DNA of 64,000 bases from Methanohalophilus portucalensis (GCF_002761295.1 NZ_CP017881.1:283213-347212), one strand, 5' to 3'. Counted from the stretch's first letter, positions 26,705 through 35,125 are shown. Notes: generated from the letters alone by a model not told the origin. A program made the numbers and translations.

Positions 26705-26724
26705 AAAATCATCCTCCTTATTTA

Positions 26725-26931
26725 TCAGCGGATAGTCTCTTCAACTATCTCATATTCTACGGAAGAAACTTCCCTTTCAAGAGAAGTGACTCCCAGTACA
26801 TCTCGCAATTCTTCGATACAGTCCAGGCATACATGGACTTTCCCTATTATTTTCCCCGGTTCTGCATCTTTTTCGGATCCGCCCTCAATATCGTAATCCA
26901 TACATTCTTTTCCACAAAATATACAGCTCAA
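26725..26931 (-). CDS. Small zinc-finger-like protein with TTG start
   Basis: A 68-residue hypothetical protein. Two Cys pairs (CIFCGKEC and, 30 residues later, CLDC) could bind one zinc. The rest is acidic. The start is TTG at 26931 with GGAGGGGG at ideal spacing; the next ATG would remove the first Cys pair. A TATA-like AATATATA at 26971-26978 (minus) fits a short leader. It lies directly upstream of the F390-synthetase-like gene (20-base gap to the ATC start), so it may be cotranscribed with it. No family recognised. Confidence 0.7.
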   Translation of the reverse strand: MSCIFCGKECMDYDIEGGSEKDAEPGKIIGKVHVCLDCIEELRDVLGVTSLEREVSSVEYEIVEETIR

Positions 26932-27003
26932 GAAACCCCCTCCTTCTTATTATATTTTGAAAAGATTTGTATATATTACTTTCGACCCTTTACAGAAGGG
27001 TTA

Positions 27004-27012
27004 TTTTTATAA
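27004..27012 (+). promoter_or_regulatory. TATA box of the Toprim gene
   Basis: TTTTTATAA predicts a start near 27033, three bases before ATG 27036. It therefore favours a leaderless transcript from 27036 over the longer in-frame start at 26967, which would precede the promoter. Confidence 0.6.
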
Positions 27013-27035
27013 GTTCTCCCTTTCTATGGCTATTG

Positions 27036-27488
27036 ATGTCTTCTTTTTTGAACAATAGTTCCTTGACCCCTTCTTCGATGTATGAAATTAAGAGAAGATA
27101 TGAACTGCTTGATGAATTGCTGAAAGAGCTCATCAAATGTTCTGATGAAGGTGACATTATTCTGGTTGAAGGAAAAAGGGATGTTTCTTCATTGCGCAGT
27201 CTCGGTATACATGGTATTATTAAAAAGGTAACCCATATCCCCCTGCTTGATCTATCCGAAAAACTGCGGGACATGGATCGCTGTGTTATTATTCTGACTG
27301 ATTGGGACAGAAGGGGAAATATACTTGCAGACAAAATTTCTTCCGATCTGGAATATATGGATGTCGATGTGGATACTTCTATCAGAAATAGATTGGTGTC
27401 CCTTGTTCAAAAAGAGATAAAAGATGTAGAAAGTCTTGATAGTCACATGAAAAAAATGAAACATACTGTTTTACAACAGTATTATTGA
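27036..27488 (+). CDS. Small Toprim-domain protein (UPF0292/primase-like)
   Basis: A 150-residue protein consisting of one Toprim domain, the metal-binding fold of topoisomerases, primases and RNase M5. The conserved Glu is in IILVEGKRDV and the DxD in VIILTDWDRRG. It resembles the archaeal small Toprim family (COG1658/UPF0292). ATG 27036 is chosen from the TATA position; a second in-frame ATG at 27078 is possible. The function is likely nucleic-acid phosphodiester chemistry, not shown. Its 3' end overlaps the end of a convergent 43-residue zinc-ribbon gene by 7 bases. Confidence 0.8.
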   Translation: MSSFLNNSSLTPSSMYEIKRRYELLDELLKELIKCSDEGDIILVEGKRDVSSLRSLGIHGIIKKVTHIPLLDLSEKLRDMDRCVIILTDWDRRGNILADKISSDLEYMDVDVDTSIRNRLVSLVQKEIKDVESLDSHMKKMKHTVLQQYY

Positions 27489-27613
27489 AGTAATTCTCGG
27501 GAAGTTGTCCTGCCACATTTGCGGCAGTAGTAAAGGACATTGGATTTCATCTTCATTACTTTTAACTTTTCCCTGCATTGAGTGCATATCTTACAGGAGG
27601 ATGCTTGCATCAT
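27482..27613 (-). CDS. Tiny zinc-ribbon protein (43 aa)
   Basis: A 43-residue open frame with Cys at 7, 10, 13, 30 and 33: CKICTQC, then YYCRKCGRTT, a zinc-ribbon layout. GAGGG is at 27618-27622, 4 bases before the first ATG and 7 before the second (27610). It follows another tiny zinc-ribbon gene by 7 bases, so both are likely cotranscribed. No close family is recognised; such short ribbons in archaea often bind RNA or RNA polymerase. Real coding is supported by the intact Cys pairs, ribosome site and pairing. Confidence 0.68.
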   Translation of the reverse strand: MMQASSCKICTQCREKLKVMKMKSNVLYYCRKCGRTTSRELLQ

Positions 27614-27620
27614 ACTACCC

Positions 27621-27758
27621 TCAAGCAAGCATAGTTATGGAATCAAGGCGTGCTGTTCCCTCTACTGTCCAGTAATCGCACACATTGCAATATTCTATTC
27701 CATTTTCATTGACTTCCATTTCTGAATGGCATTCAGGACATCTTTTCAGTCTTGTCAT
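27621..27758 (-). CDS. Tiny zinc-ribbon protein (45 aa)
   Basis: A 45-residue protein with two CxxC knuckles: CPEC at residues 7-10 and CNVC at 24-27, spaced as in a single zinc ribbon. GGGGAG lies 6 bases before ATG 27758. It is the first gene of a two-gene unit with the 43-residue ribbon protein. TCCTATAAG-type and ATATATGG elements upstream (27770-27850, minus) are possible TATA boxes. Function unknown. Confidence 0.7.
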   Translation of the reverse strand: MTRLKRCPECHSEMEVNENGIEYCNVCDYWTVEGTARLDSITMLA

Positions 27759-27929
27759 ATTATTCTCCCCATATATCTTTGAAATAGGATTAGTACTAAA
27801 AGTAAATTATTCGTACCCCACTTATTAGTAAATCCCGTTTGTACTTATAGGATTATTTTTGTATTTAAATGTAGTGTGACAATTCAACTTGTTTTTTATT
27901 AAATGTTATTTTCATGTATGTTTGGTCCT

Positions 27930-29558
27930 TCAGGTATTTCTCAGGAATGAATATCCAAAAAGCAGGATGGCTACTACAAATCCGGCGATTCCCAGTTCAT
28001 TGGTTGCTGTGTCGGCTCTGGTAGCAAGATAGGCCGATGTAATCAGGATTATTGATAGGAATACATAGCTTGCGAAGTTTTCATACATCCTGTTTCTTTT
28101 AATCTCATTGGTTTTGTTCTCCAATTTTTCTATCCTGTAACCCCGGATCGTTTCGATAACGTCATCTACTCCCTGGGGCAAATTTTTGAAAATTTCAAGA
28201 TAACGATCTCCTTCAAGCTGGAAGTATTCCATCGCCCTGCCCGGCGAATATCTCTGCAACATTACTTTTGTTATGAGAGGTTTAGCATCATCAATAAGAT
28301 TGAAGCCGGGATTTAGTTCGAGGCAAACACCTTCGATGAGGATAAGGGATCTTTCAAGTGTGGAAAAATCACTTGGAAGAGATAGGTTGTATTTCAGGGC
28401 GAGGTTTGCATAACTGTCATTCTGTCTCTGGCCCAGCGCATAGTTTTGCTTTGCTATCAAATTATCAAGATCAAGTTTGAAATGACGCACATTGATATCT
28501 TCCTTTTTTATATCCGCGATTCTCAGGAAAGCCTCAAAAGCAATATCCAGATTCTTTTTGTATATTCCGTAGAAAAGGTTGAGCATGTTGCGTCTCAGTT
28601 CACCATCTATGATTCCGATTGCTCCAAAATCAATGTAGGCAATACTATTATTCTGGATGAGGATATTCCCTCCATGAGGGTCTGCATGATACAGGCCATC
28701 GAGATAAACCTGCTTTAAGTAACTGGAACTAATCATGTGGGTATATTTTAAACGCTGTTCAGGATCCAGGTCCTGTATATTTTTCACCGGGGTTCCTTCC
28801 ATATACTCCATTACAAGTACGCTTTCAGTACAGTAGTCGTCGTATACCTGAGGGATGTTTACATCATCAATTGATTCAAAATTTTCCCGGAAACGCTTGA
28901 TGTTGCGGGCTTCATTGCGAAAATCCAGTTCCTTGTTCAATAATTCCCGAAATTCATACAGGAATTCATCAAAATCGATGTTGTTTCCAAATCCCCCGAT
29001 TCTTACGATGAAAGGCTTTAGGTCTTCAATTATGGATAGGTCAATGTTAATTTTGTTTATAAGGCCGGGTCTTGAAACTTTTACGGCCACTTTTTCATTA
29101 TTCAGCTTTGCTCTGTATACTTGGGCTATTGATGCACTTGCTATAGGCTTTGTATCAAATTCATCAAAATATCCCATCACCTGTTCCATTGATATTTCAG
29201 GTTCGCCGTTTTGGGTGCCCGGTATTGCACATTGCAGGCTCGAAAAGGAAGGCAGCATCTGTTCAAACTCAAGGGGCTTTACGCGATCCTGCAATTTTGC
29301 CAGTTCTCGTATGTAACTTTGGGGCAGGATATCGGACCTTTTACTCATTATTTGGCCCAATTTAACAAAAGTAGGCCCCAATTCCTCAAAAGCAAGTCGC
29401 ATTTTGCGGGCATTGTGCTGGTTCTCAACATCGAGATAACAGGTACCACGTCTACCGGGTATGTAGTTGCGATTTATTTCTTTATATAGAAGACTGAAAA
29501 GATTATATTTTGTAGAAATCCTGAGAATTTCCAGATATCTGCGAACCTTTCTTAACAT
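27930..29558 (-). CDS. ABC1/UbiB-family atypical kinase
   Basis: A 542-residue ABC1/ADCK/UbiB protein. The family's KxGQ motif is seen in LGPTFVKLGQIMSKRSDILP. The Ala-rich nucleotide loop is ASASIAQVYRAKL and the metal-binding Asp is in AYIDFGAIG. YHADPHGGNILI is the catalytic-loop equivalent. Two C-terminal transmembrane segments (about 500-540) anchor it to the membrane. Bacterial and eukaryotic relatives support ubiquinone synthesis; a methanogen with methanophenazine might use it for prenyl-lipid handling, but that is inference. ATG 29558 is used; a TTG is directly in front. Confidence 0.9.
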   Translation of the reverse strand: MLRKVRRYLEILRISTKYNLFSLLYKEINRNYIPGRRGTCYLDVENQHNARKMRLAFEELGPTFVKLGQIMSKRSDILPQSYIRELAKLQDRVKPLEFEQMLPSFSSLQCAIPGTQNGEPEISMEQVMGYFDEFDTKPIASASIAQVYRAKLNNEKVAVKVSRPGLINKINIDLSIIEDLKPFIVRIGGFGNNIDFDEFLYEFRELLNKELDFRNEARNIKRFRENFESIDDVNIPQVYDDYCTESVLVMEYMEGTPVKNIQDLDPEQRLKYTHMISSSYLKQVYLDGLYHADPHGGNILIQNNSIAYIDFGAIGIIDGELRRNMLNLFYGIYKKNLDIAFEAFLRIADIKKEDINVRHFKLDLDNLIAKQNYALGQRQNDSYANLALKYNLSLPSDFSTLERSLILIEGVCLELNPGFNLIDDAKPLITKVMLQRYSPGRAMEYFQLEGDRYLEIFKNLPQGVDDVIETIRGYRIEKLENKTNEIKRNRMYENFASYVFLSIILITSAYLATRADTATNELGIAGFVVAILLFGYSFLRNT

Positions 29559-29645
29559 CAACCCGTTTTTGCATTTTCCTTATTAAATATGTATTGTTAT
29601 ATTTTGTGGAATAGGTTTAATTAACATATGTGAATATTTCTTCCC

Positions 29646-30821
29646 ATGAACAATATAGTCATTATAAGATACGGTGAACTGTCCCTTAAAAGCCCGGGTG
29701 TACGCAGTTTTTTCGAACGTACACTGGTCAATAATATTAAAGCAATGCTTGATCAGCAGGCAGTTTCATATAATAGAGTTATCAGGGACAGGGGACGTAT
29801 TTTTGTTGAATCAAATGACGTGGCAGCTGCAGAAGTATGTTCGAATGTTTTCGGGGTGGTCTCTACCTCTTTTGCCCATAAGGTCGATCCAAATTTGAAA
29901 TCAGCCGCAGAGGAATGTGCTGCAATCGCTGGTGAGTTCATCGCAGAATCCGAATCGTTTGCAATCCGTCCACGTCGCTCGGGGAATCACTCTTTTACCT
30001 CCGCAGATTTAGGAAGAATTTGTGGCGATGCGGTGTATGAGAAACTTGAGTCCCTGGGAAGGAATCCTTCGGTGAATCTTGATAATCCTGATAAAGAGAT
30101 ATTTGTGGAAATGAGGCAAAACGCCGCTTATGTGTTTACGGGAATTTCCAAAGGTGTGGGTGGTCTGCCGGTGGGTACTCAGGGTAAAATGGTGGTTCTG
30201 GTATCAGGAGGAATAGATTCCCCGGTTGCTGCCTGGTTGCTGATGAGAAGGGGTGTAAAAATTATTCCTGTATTCTGCAATAATGCACCCTTTTCTGATG
30301 AAGCAACCCGACAGAAAGCCATCAAATGTGTGAAAGTGCTTAACGAGTGGTCTGCCGGCAACCCCATAAAAATGTATGAAGTTCCCAACGGAAAAAATTT
30401 ACAGGCAATTCAGGACAACTGTTCTCTCAAAAATACCTGTATATTATGCAAGAGGATGATGTACAGGATTGCTTTTGAAGTTATGGAAAAAGAAAAAGCA
30501 TCAGGTATTATTACCGGTTCATCCCTGGGTCAGGTGGCTTCCCAGACAACTTTCAACCTGCATGCTGAAATTTATGGTCTGGGATTTCCGATATATCATC
30601 CCCTCATAAGTTTTGACAAAACTGAAATAATCGATCTGGCCCGGAAAATAGGCACATTTGATATTTCTACTCTGAGTTCTGCAGAGTGTGGAGCTGTCCC
30701 TGAGCGTCCGGAGGTAAGGGCCATGTATGATGCGGTAGTCGAAGAAGAAGCAAAACTGGATGTTGATGGTCTTATTGACTATTCCCTGGCAAATGCCAAG
30801 GTATTGTATGAGTTTGAGTGA
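29646..30821 (+). CDS. thiI: tRNA 4-thiouridine synthetase ThiI (THUMP + PP-loop)
   Basis: ThiI adenylates U8 of tRNA for thiolation. The 391-residue protein has an N-terminal ferredoxin-like/THUMP region (about 1-165) and a PP-loop ATPase domain with VVLVSGGIDSPVAAWLLMRRG. Cys residues occur in NTCILCKRMMYRIA and SSAECGAVPERP. The C-terminal rhodanese domain of E. coli ThiI is missing, as in many archaea, so sulfur must come by another route. ATG 29646 has no clear ribosome site and may be leaderless. Confidence 0.95.
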   Translation: MNNIVIIRYGELSLKSPGVRSFFERTLVNNIKAMLDQQAVSYNRVIRDRGRIFVESNDVAAAEVCSNVFGVVSTSFAHKVDPNLKSAAEECAAIAGEFIAESESFAIRPRRSGNHSFTSADLGRICGDAVYEKLESLGRNPSVNLDNPDKEIFVEMRQNAAYVFTGISKGVGGLPVGTQGKMVVLVSGGIDSPVAAWLLMRRGVKIIPVFCNNAPFSDEATRQKAIKCVKVLNEWSAGNPIKMYEVPNGKNLQAIQDNCSLKNTCILCKRMMYRIAFEVMEKEKASGIITGSSLGQVASQTTFNLHAEIYGLGFPIYHPLISFDKTEIIDLARKIGTFDISTLSSAECGAVPERPEVRAMYDAVVEEEAKLDVDGLIDYSLANAKVLYEFE

Positions 30822-30839
30822 AAATAAGGCTTGAAGGGA

Positions 30840-30911
30840 TGGACCTGGCGGGATTCGAACCCGCGGCCTTTACGTTGCGAACGTAACGATCTTCCCCTGA
30901 TCTACAAGCCC
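30840..30911 (-). tRNA. tRNA-Ala (CGC)
   Basis: Read on the minus strand: acceptor GGGCTTG pairs with CAGGTCC (with G-T pairs), the anticodon stem is TTACG/CGTAA and the loop TTCGCAA gives anticodon CGC at 30877-30879. The T arm is GCGGG/CCCGC with loop TTCGAAT. No CCA is encoded. The tRNA lies 22 bases after ef1b and is preceded directly by a T8 run. Confidence 0.92.
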
Positions 30912-30919
30912 AAAAAAAA
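30912..30919 (-). terminator. T8 tract after ef1b, abutting tRNA-Ala
   Basis: On the minus strand eight T follow the ef1b stop by 14 bases and end exactly at the first base of tRNA-Ala. Such tracts terminate archaeal RNA polymerase, so the tRNA depends on read-through or on a promoter inside ef1b. Confidence 0.5.
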
Positions 30920-30933
30920 GACTGTGAAGACCT

Positions 30934-31203
30934 TCAGACAGGTCTTCCTACTTCTTCTACCTGTACGCTTTCGACGCCTTCGATAGTTGCTATGGCTTCC
31001 TCAACAGGCTCGGTTCCGCCTTCCAGGTCGCCTACAAGAACTGTAGCTTTAATGGCCTTGAGGCCAAATGCGATAGGCTCTTCGGCAGTTCCGAAGAGTT
31101 CTGAACCTTCAGGCAAAACACCTGCGATCTTTGCTTTGATCTCTTCAAGATCTCTTTCTACGCCATCGGGCATTATTTTAATAGTAGCTGCAACATCTCC
31201 CAT
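30934..31203 (-). CDS. ef1b: Translation elongation factor 1B (EF-1 beta)
   Basis: An 89-residue archaeal EF-1 beta, the nucleotide exchange factor for EF-1 alpha. The protein runs from GDVAATIKIMPDGVE through the FGLKAIKATVLVGDLEGG core to VQVEEVGR, as in the family, and lacks the longer eukaryotic N-terminal part. It follows a four-knuckle zinc protein by 9 bases in one operon, an arrangement seen in many archaea. Confidence 0.95.
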   Translation of the reverse strand: MGDVAATIKIMPDGVERDLEEIKAKIAGVLPEGSELFGTAEEPIAFGLKAIKATVLVGDLEGGTEPVEEAIATIEGVESVQVEEVGRPV

Positions 31204-31212
31204 ATTTACACC

Positions 31213-31377
31213 TCATGGACCCATAAATCCACATTTAGGACAGACGTAATTGTTACTCTGCTGTCTGCATTTTATGCATCTTCCAAGTTCGGTGTCACAT
31301 TCGGGGCATGCAAAACGTGCAAAACCCTTGTCCGAAAGGTGTACACCGCAGGAGGTACAGTAATTGACCTTCTCCAT
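31213..31377 (-). CDS. HVO_2753-type small zinc-finger protein
   Basis: A 54-residue protein with four CxxC-type knuckles: YCTSCG, FACPEC, RCIKC and YVCPKCG, i.e. two zinc sites. It resembles the archaeal family HVO_2753/DUF1610-like that is commonly encoded next to EF-1 beta. ATG 31377 has GGAG 8 bases upstream; an in-frame ATG at 31428 has no site. Coupling with ef1b suggests a translation-related role. Confidence 0.85.
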   Translation of the reverse strand: MEKVNYCTSCGVHLSDKGFARFACPECDTELGRCIKCRQQSNNYVCPKCGFMGP

Positions 31378-31442
31378 TGTATTTCTCCTTATTGTGATTT
31401 TACTATAAGTATGACGGATTGAGTACATAATCCGTATATAAT

Positions 31443-32072
31443 TTAAAATTTCCCCCTGATGTAGGTACTTGTATCCCTGTTTCCCATAATAGTCCCTGTT
31501 ATTCTGGAAAAATAGTTACCATTTACAATAGTGCAATTCATTTCATGTTGTTTGAGGTAGTGTGGAAGATAGGTATCCACACAACTCTGTCCCATTCTTA
31601 TGATGTCAGAAGCGGTAATTTCCCGTAATAATTTCCCCTGTTGCAGGATTCCGTCCACATCTGTTACTTTAATATATTCTGCTCCTGTCATTTGGGCAAA
31701 TTTAGCACCGATTGTGTCGGATGTGACCTCCCATGAATGAGGCAGGTCGTCGTTATCTGTAAGAAGTCTGTAGGGTAGCAGAATTCGTATCCCTTCAAAA
31801 GGTCTGAGGGTAGCAGTTGTATCAATTTTCGTCTTTTCCCTGAGGTATATGCCGTACTGTTCCATAGATAGGATTGCCAGCCAGTGAGAGGTATCATCAT
31901 TAAAACCTGCTGTCTTTTCCATGTCCCTTATTATATCTGCAAAGGGTCCTCCGCCGGGAACCACGAGCAACTGTATTTTTTTATCCTTTGCCCAACTTTT
32001 AAGTGACAGCAGTAATTCAGGCCCCTGTTTTATCAGGCTCCCGCCCAATTTTAATACAACTTTCTCTTTCAT
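31443..32072 (-). CDS. mfnE: Methanofuran biosynthesis kinase MfnE
   Basis: About 209 residues, amino-acid-kinase superfamily. In methanogens MfnE phosphorylates 5-(aminomethyl)-3-furanmethanol phosphate to the diphosphate during methanofuran synthesis. The N-terminal [11 protein letters not shown] and [14 protein letters not shown] segments and the [11 protein letters not shown] loop mark the fold. ATG 32072 is the start; a longer in-frame start at 32186 would overlap mfnF by about 100 bases and lacks conserved sequence. It is the last of three mfn genes, 13 bases after mfnF. Confidence 0.88.
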   Translation of the reverse strand: MKEKVVLKLGGSLIKQGPELLLSLKSWAKDKKIQLLVVPGGGPFADIIRDMEKTAGFNDDTSHWLAILSMEQYGIYLREKTKIDTTATLRPFEGIRILLPYRLLTDNDDLPHSWEVTSDTIGAKFAQMTGAEYIKVTDVDGILQQGKLLREITASDIIRMGQSCVDTYLPHYLKQHEMNCTIVNGNYFSRITGTIMGNRDTSTYIRGKF

Positions 32073-32085
32073 GTTTTGTTCAGTT

Positions 32086-33048
32086 TCACTCCAGCAGATT
32101 GGCGACTGCATAGGCGGGGAATACCTTTGATATATCAAGGCTCCATTTCTCTGCAAGTGAAATGCATTCAATACCCAGTTCATCACATGTGTTTTTGATC
32201 AAAAATTCACCAAGTCCTGCTGCCAGGACGGTATTTATGTCGTTTTTGTGGCAAAGTTCTGAGATTGCTTCTGTGAGCCTTTCTTTCTGTCTATCCTTTA
32301 CAGCTACTGCTATCTCTCTGACATCTGCCATGTCAATTTCATTCAGGTCCGCGCAGACAACCCTTGCAAGTCTCCTGGCAGCCTCTTTCTCTGATTTCCC
32401 TTGTCCGTCAGCAGTTTCACATGTATATGCATCTTCATCGATATCGGACAGGAGGAGGTAAGCATCCGCGCTTGTGGCAAAGAGCTCAGAGGCGAGTCGG
32501 CAATTCCCCTGACTTATCGCCACACTGTCCAGCAGGGCCGCTATATTTGTCCTCAGGACACCCTGATACAATAATTCGTTGTTTGCAAGACGTTGTGTAT
32601 CGGTATTGTGTGCAATTACTTTCCCGTTTTTTACAGGGATTAAATCACTTGTAGTACTACCCATATCCACAAAAAGGCAATCTTTCATTTTTCTGGCAAT
32701 GAAACTTGCAGAAGCCATCCAGTTTGCTGCGGCAAGGGAGGCAGGATCTTGTGTATGTTTTACAAAATTACCTCTCTGGTCCAGAAAATCAATCTCACAG
32801 CCAAAACTGTCTCTTACAATATCCATAATGCCAAGGACCCCTGCCGTTTTGTTTTCGTAACAATCGGCAAGTTCTCCGGTCATCACAACGCCCACATGAG
32901 ATGGATTGTGCTTTTCTGAGATATTTTTCAGGACCGTTGGAAGTTTTGTTTCTTTCCAGAGGGGTACATAGTGAAGTTCACAGACAGCGCCGTCTGCTGA
33001 GGCTATTTTTGTATTTGCCCCTCCTATATCTATCCCGAGTTTTTTCAT
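32086..33048 (-). CDS. mfnF: Methanofuran biosynthesis protein MfnF (hydantoinase-like)
   Basis: A 320-residue protein with an ASKHA-like fold (GIDIGGANTKIA at the start, CLFVDMGSTTSDLIPV mid-protein). In methanogens MfnF joins the furan diphosphate unit to tyramine-glutamate to form the methanofuran core. Placement between the tyramine-glutamate ligase and the kinase supports this. Its ATG overlaps the mfnD stop (ATGA at 33045-33048), so translation is coupled. Older annotations call it an H4MPT-linked C1 transfer pathway protein. Confidence 0.9.
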   Translation of the reverse strand: MKKLGIDIGGANTKIASADGAVCELHYVPLWKETKLPTVLKNISEKHNPSHVGVVMTGELADCYENKTAGVLGIMDIVRDSFGCEIDFLDQRGNFVKHTQDPASLAAANWMASASFIARKMKDCLFVDMGSTTSDLIPVKNGKVIAHNTDTQRLANNELLYQGVLRTNIAALLDSVAISQGNCRLASELFATSADAYLLLSDIDEDAYTCETADGQGKSEKEAARRLARVVCADLNEIDMADVREIAVAVKDRQKERLTEAISELCHKNDINTVLAAGLGEFLIKNTCDELGIECISLAEKWSLDISKVFPAYAVANLLE

Positions 33049-33968
33049 AAAAGGTCCTCCTTTCGGAATTCATAATTGCCGGTAATATGTACTGTTGATG
33101 GCAAGTTCTCTTCCAGGGCATCAATCAATAATTCTCCTATTTGGGGTTTGATTATTTTACAGATGCCCACAAGCGAAGTGGTTGGCCTGGGATTTATGTC
33201 TATTACATAGGGCCTGTCGCCCATTACAATATCAACACCTGTGTACCCTCTACATCCAAGCGCCCGGGCCGCCCTTTTTGCAGTATCGATAATCAGTTCC
33301 CTGTCAGGTGTTTCATAGGGGGTTATTCCTCCCTTATAATCAATGGCAGTTTTGTCCCCTCTTCCTGTAATTTCTATGTACTGGCGATTGATTGTCAGGG
33401 CAAGAGGTGCATCTGCACAGACAAGACTCACACTCAGGTGTTCTCCTTCTACATATTCGGTTACGACCATGTCCTGGGATATTGAAGGATTGGATGTAAT
33501 GATCGTATTTTCCGCAGCACATCCATAACGTGGCTTGACCACATAATTGGTATCTTTTTTGAGCTCTTCCACAGTTTCAACAAGTTGAGGTACAGGTATT
33601 CCATTGTTTTCAAGGATTTTTCCGCACTTGAATTTATCCGCACACTCCCGGATAACTGCCGGGGATGATCCCATATTAGAGGTGTGTTCCTCTATTTCTT
33701 TCACAAGCCCCGCAAGCAGGTCATCGGGTGCAATTACCAGTGCAGCATCACATTTTTTGGCCTCGGCCTGTAAAACCGTCTTTATATTCCCTTCGTTACA
33801 ATATACAGGGGTGCCGACCTGAATTTCGGTTGCAGATGTCGTATATTTGATCTCATGATGGCCTGCGACAAAGCTTTCTGCAAGGCTTTTTAGCATGGCT
33901 TTACCCTCAAGCAGGAAGGTACCTCCCATTCCAATACTTGTGGCATATTCGCAAATTAAGACGTTCAT
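33045..33968 (-). CDS. mfnD: Tyramine-L-glutamate ligase MfnD (ATP-grasp)
   Basis: A 307-residue ATP-grasp ligase that joins glutamate to tyramine in methanofuran synthesis. ATP-grasp features are visible: NYVVKPRYGCAAENT, VTEYVEGEHLSVSLV and the metal-binding YVIDINPRPTTS. It is the first gene of mfnD-mfnF-mfnE. A TATA box at 33987-33998 is centred about 25 bases before ATG 33968, and there is no ribosome site, so the mRNA is probably leaderless. Confidence 0.9.
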   Translation of the reverse strand: MNVLICEYATSIGMGGTFLLEGKAMLKSLAESFVAGHHEIKYTTSATEIQVGTPVYCNEGNIKTVLQAEAKKCDAALVIAPDDLLAGLVKEIEEHTSNMGSSPAVIRECADKFKCGKILENNGIPVPQLVETVEELKKDTNYVVKPRYGCAAENTIITSNPSISQDMVVTEYVEGEHLSVSLVCADAPLALTINRQYIEITGRGDKTAIDYKGGITPYETPDRELIIDTAKRAARALGCRGYTGVDIVMGDRPYVIDINPRPTTSLVGICKIIKPQIGELLIDALEENLPSTVHITGNYEFRKEDLL

Positions 33969-33986
33969 ATTTCGAGAAATGTTTTA

Positions 33987-33998
33987 TTTAATATATGC
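33987..33998 (-). promoter_or_regulatory. TATA box of the mfn operon
   Basis: Minus strand GCATATATTAAA, centred about 25 bases from the mfnD ATG. A divergent TATA element for the membrane protein gene lies at 34021-34034 on the plus strand, so the two promoters are back to back. Confidence 0.6.
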
Positions 33999-34073
33999 TT
34001 TGGGTTTATATCAACGAGACAATAAATATATACTATCAGGACCTCTTTTTTGCAGAGAGGGATGGATTTGGAA

Positions 34074-34475
34074 ATGTCAGAAAATCCTTTTATTCAGGCA
34101 CTGTTAATATCTTTTGCAATGGCAATTTTCATGGTGGGTATGGCCATGGGTATAATGCAAATAGTAACCACTGGTTCAAACCCCGTACCTTATGCCATTA
34201 TACTTTTGGTATTCGCCATAATATTCATTCTTGGCTCTGTTTTCTTTGAAAAGAGAGGGGCTGACGAATTAGGATCAATTGCTGGTGCAGCACTTGTTTC
34301 CTCGGTAAGTACCTTTTCAATCATCTCTTTTCTGGGAGGACTGAGTTTTGCTTTTAATGATGGACTTTTTTCTATAGGATGGAACAGACTAGTTTCCGCA
34401 CTGGCGATTTGTATGATTGTTAGTATGTTGGTTGTCAAGTTCTTCTCTTACAGGATACAGAACCAGTATTCCTGA
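34074..34475 (+). CDS. Four-helix membrane protein of unknown function
   Basis: A small integral membrane protein of about 133 residues with four hydrophobic segments: about 7-29, 37-57, 66-90 and 106-126. One short charged loop (EKRGADELG) lies between helices 2 and 3. No family recognised. ATG 34074 (MSENPF) is chosen; ATG 34062 four codons upstream is nearly as good because GAGAGGG abuts it. AATAAATATATACT at 34021-34034 predicts a start near 34052. It is divergent from the mfn operon and upstream of grpE. Confidence 0.65.
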   Translation: MSENPFIQALLISFAMAIFMVGMAMGIMQIVTTGSNPVPYAIILLVFAIIFILGSVFFEKRGADELGSIAGAALVSSVSTFSIISFLGGLSFAFNDGLFSIGWNRLVSALAICMIVSMLVVKFFSYRIQNQYS

Positions 34476-34582
34476 TTAGATGCTCACATCCCACAAACTA
34501 TTTATAGAACATCATACAATCCACATCATTGCAATTTCTATTATAAGTTGGACCGCTCAATATACAGGCGGAGATGTCAGTG

Positions 34583-35125
34583 ATGGTAGGTAAAGATAAA
34601 CAAGAAGATGATAACTCCTCAGACGCGGAATATTCTCCTGAAGAGCTGGAACAGCTGGTTCAGGAAAAGGATGCGGAAATTGCATCCCTGAAGGAAGACC
34701 TTTTGCGTAAGAGAGCAGAATTTGATAATTTCCGCAAACGTACCCGCAAGGAGCAGGAAGAATTCCGCAATTTTGCTGTGGAAAACCTAATGGTGGAATT
34801 GCTTGATGTCTATGATAATTTCGAGAGGGCCATTGAGTCTGCTCGCAATACCGATGATGTGAATTCGGTTGTCGAAGGGGTGGAAATGGTGTTCAAGCAA
34901 TTTGTATCGATCCTGGAAAAAGAAGGTCTCAAAAGGATTGAATGTGAAGGTGAGGAATTTGACCCATCTGAACATGAAGCCATGATGCACGTTGAACATG
35001 AGGATCATCCTGACAATACTATCATTGATGTTTGTAAACCTGGATACAAGTTAAATTCCAGGATAATCCGGCCCGCTATGGTGGCGGTTTCCAAAAACAC
35101 TTCTTCTGACAAAGAGGAGAAGTAA
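34583..35125 (+). CDS. grpE: Nucleotide exchange factor GrpE
   Basis: GrpE releases ADP from DnaK. The 180-residue protein has an acidic N-terminal tail and a long coiled coil (about 15-75, with EELEQLVQEKDAEIASLKEDLLRKRAEFDN-type heptads). A beta domain ends in KPGYKLNSRIIRPAMVAVSK, the family signature. ATG 34583 is preferred to ATG 34574 since GGCGGAG directly abuts 34574 but is 9 bases from 34583. First gene of grpE-dnaK-dnaJ. Confidence 0.95.
   Translation: MVGKDKQEDDNSSDAEYSPEELEQLVQEKDAEIASLKEDLLRKRAEFDNFRKRTRKEQEEFRNFAVENLMVELLDVYDNFERAIESARNTDDVNSVVEGVEMVFKQFVSILEKEGLKRIECEGEEFDPSEHEAMMHVEHEDHPDNTIIDVCKPGYKLNSRIIRPAMVAVSKNTSSDKEEK

Noticed and set aside
26497..26712. ATG placed directly after AAGGAGG upstream of the F390-synthetase-like gene
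   Set aside because: There is no spacing between ribosome site and codon, and its frame leads to a 71-codon product unrelated to the ligase.
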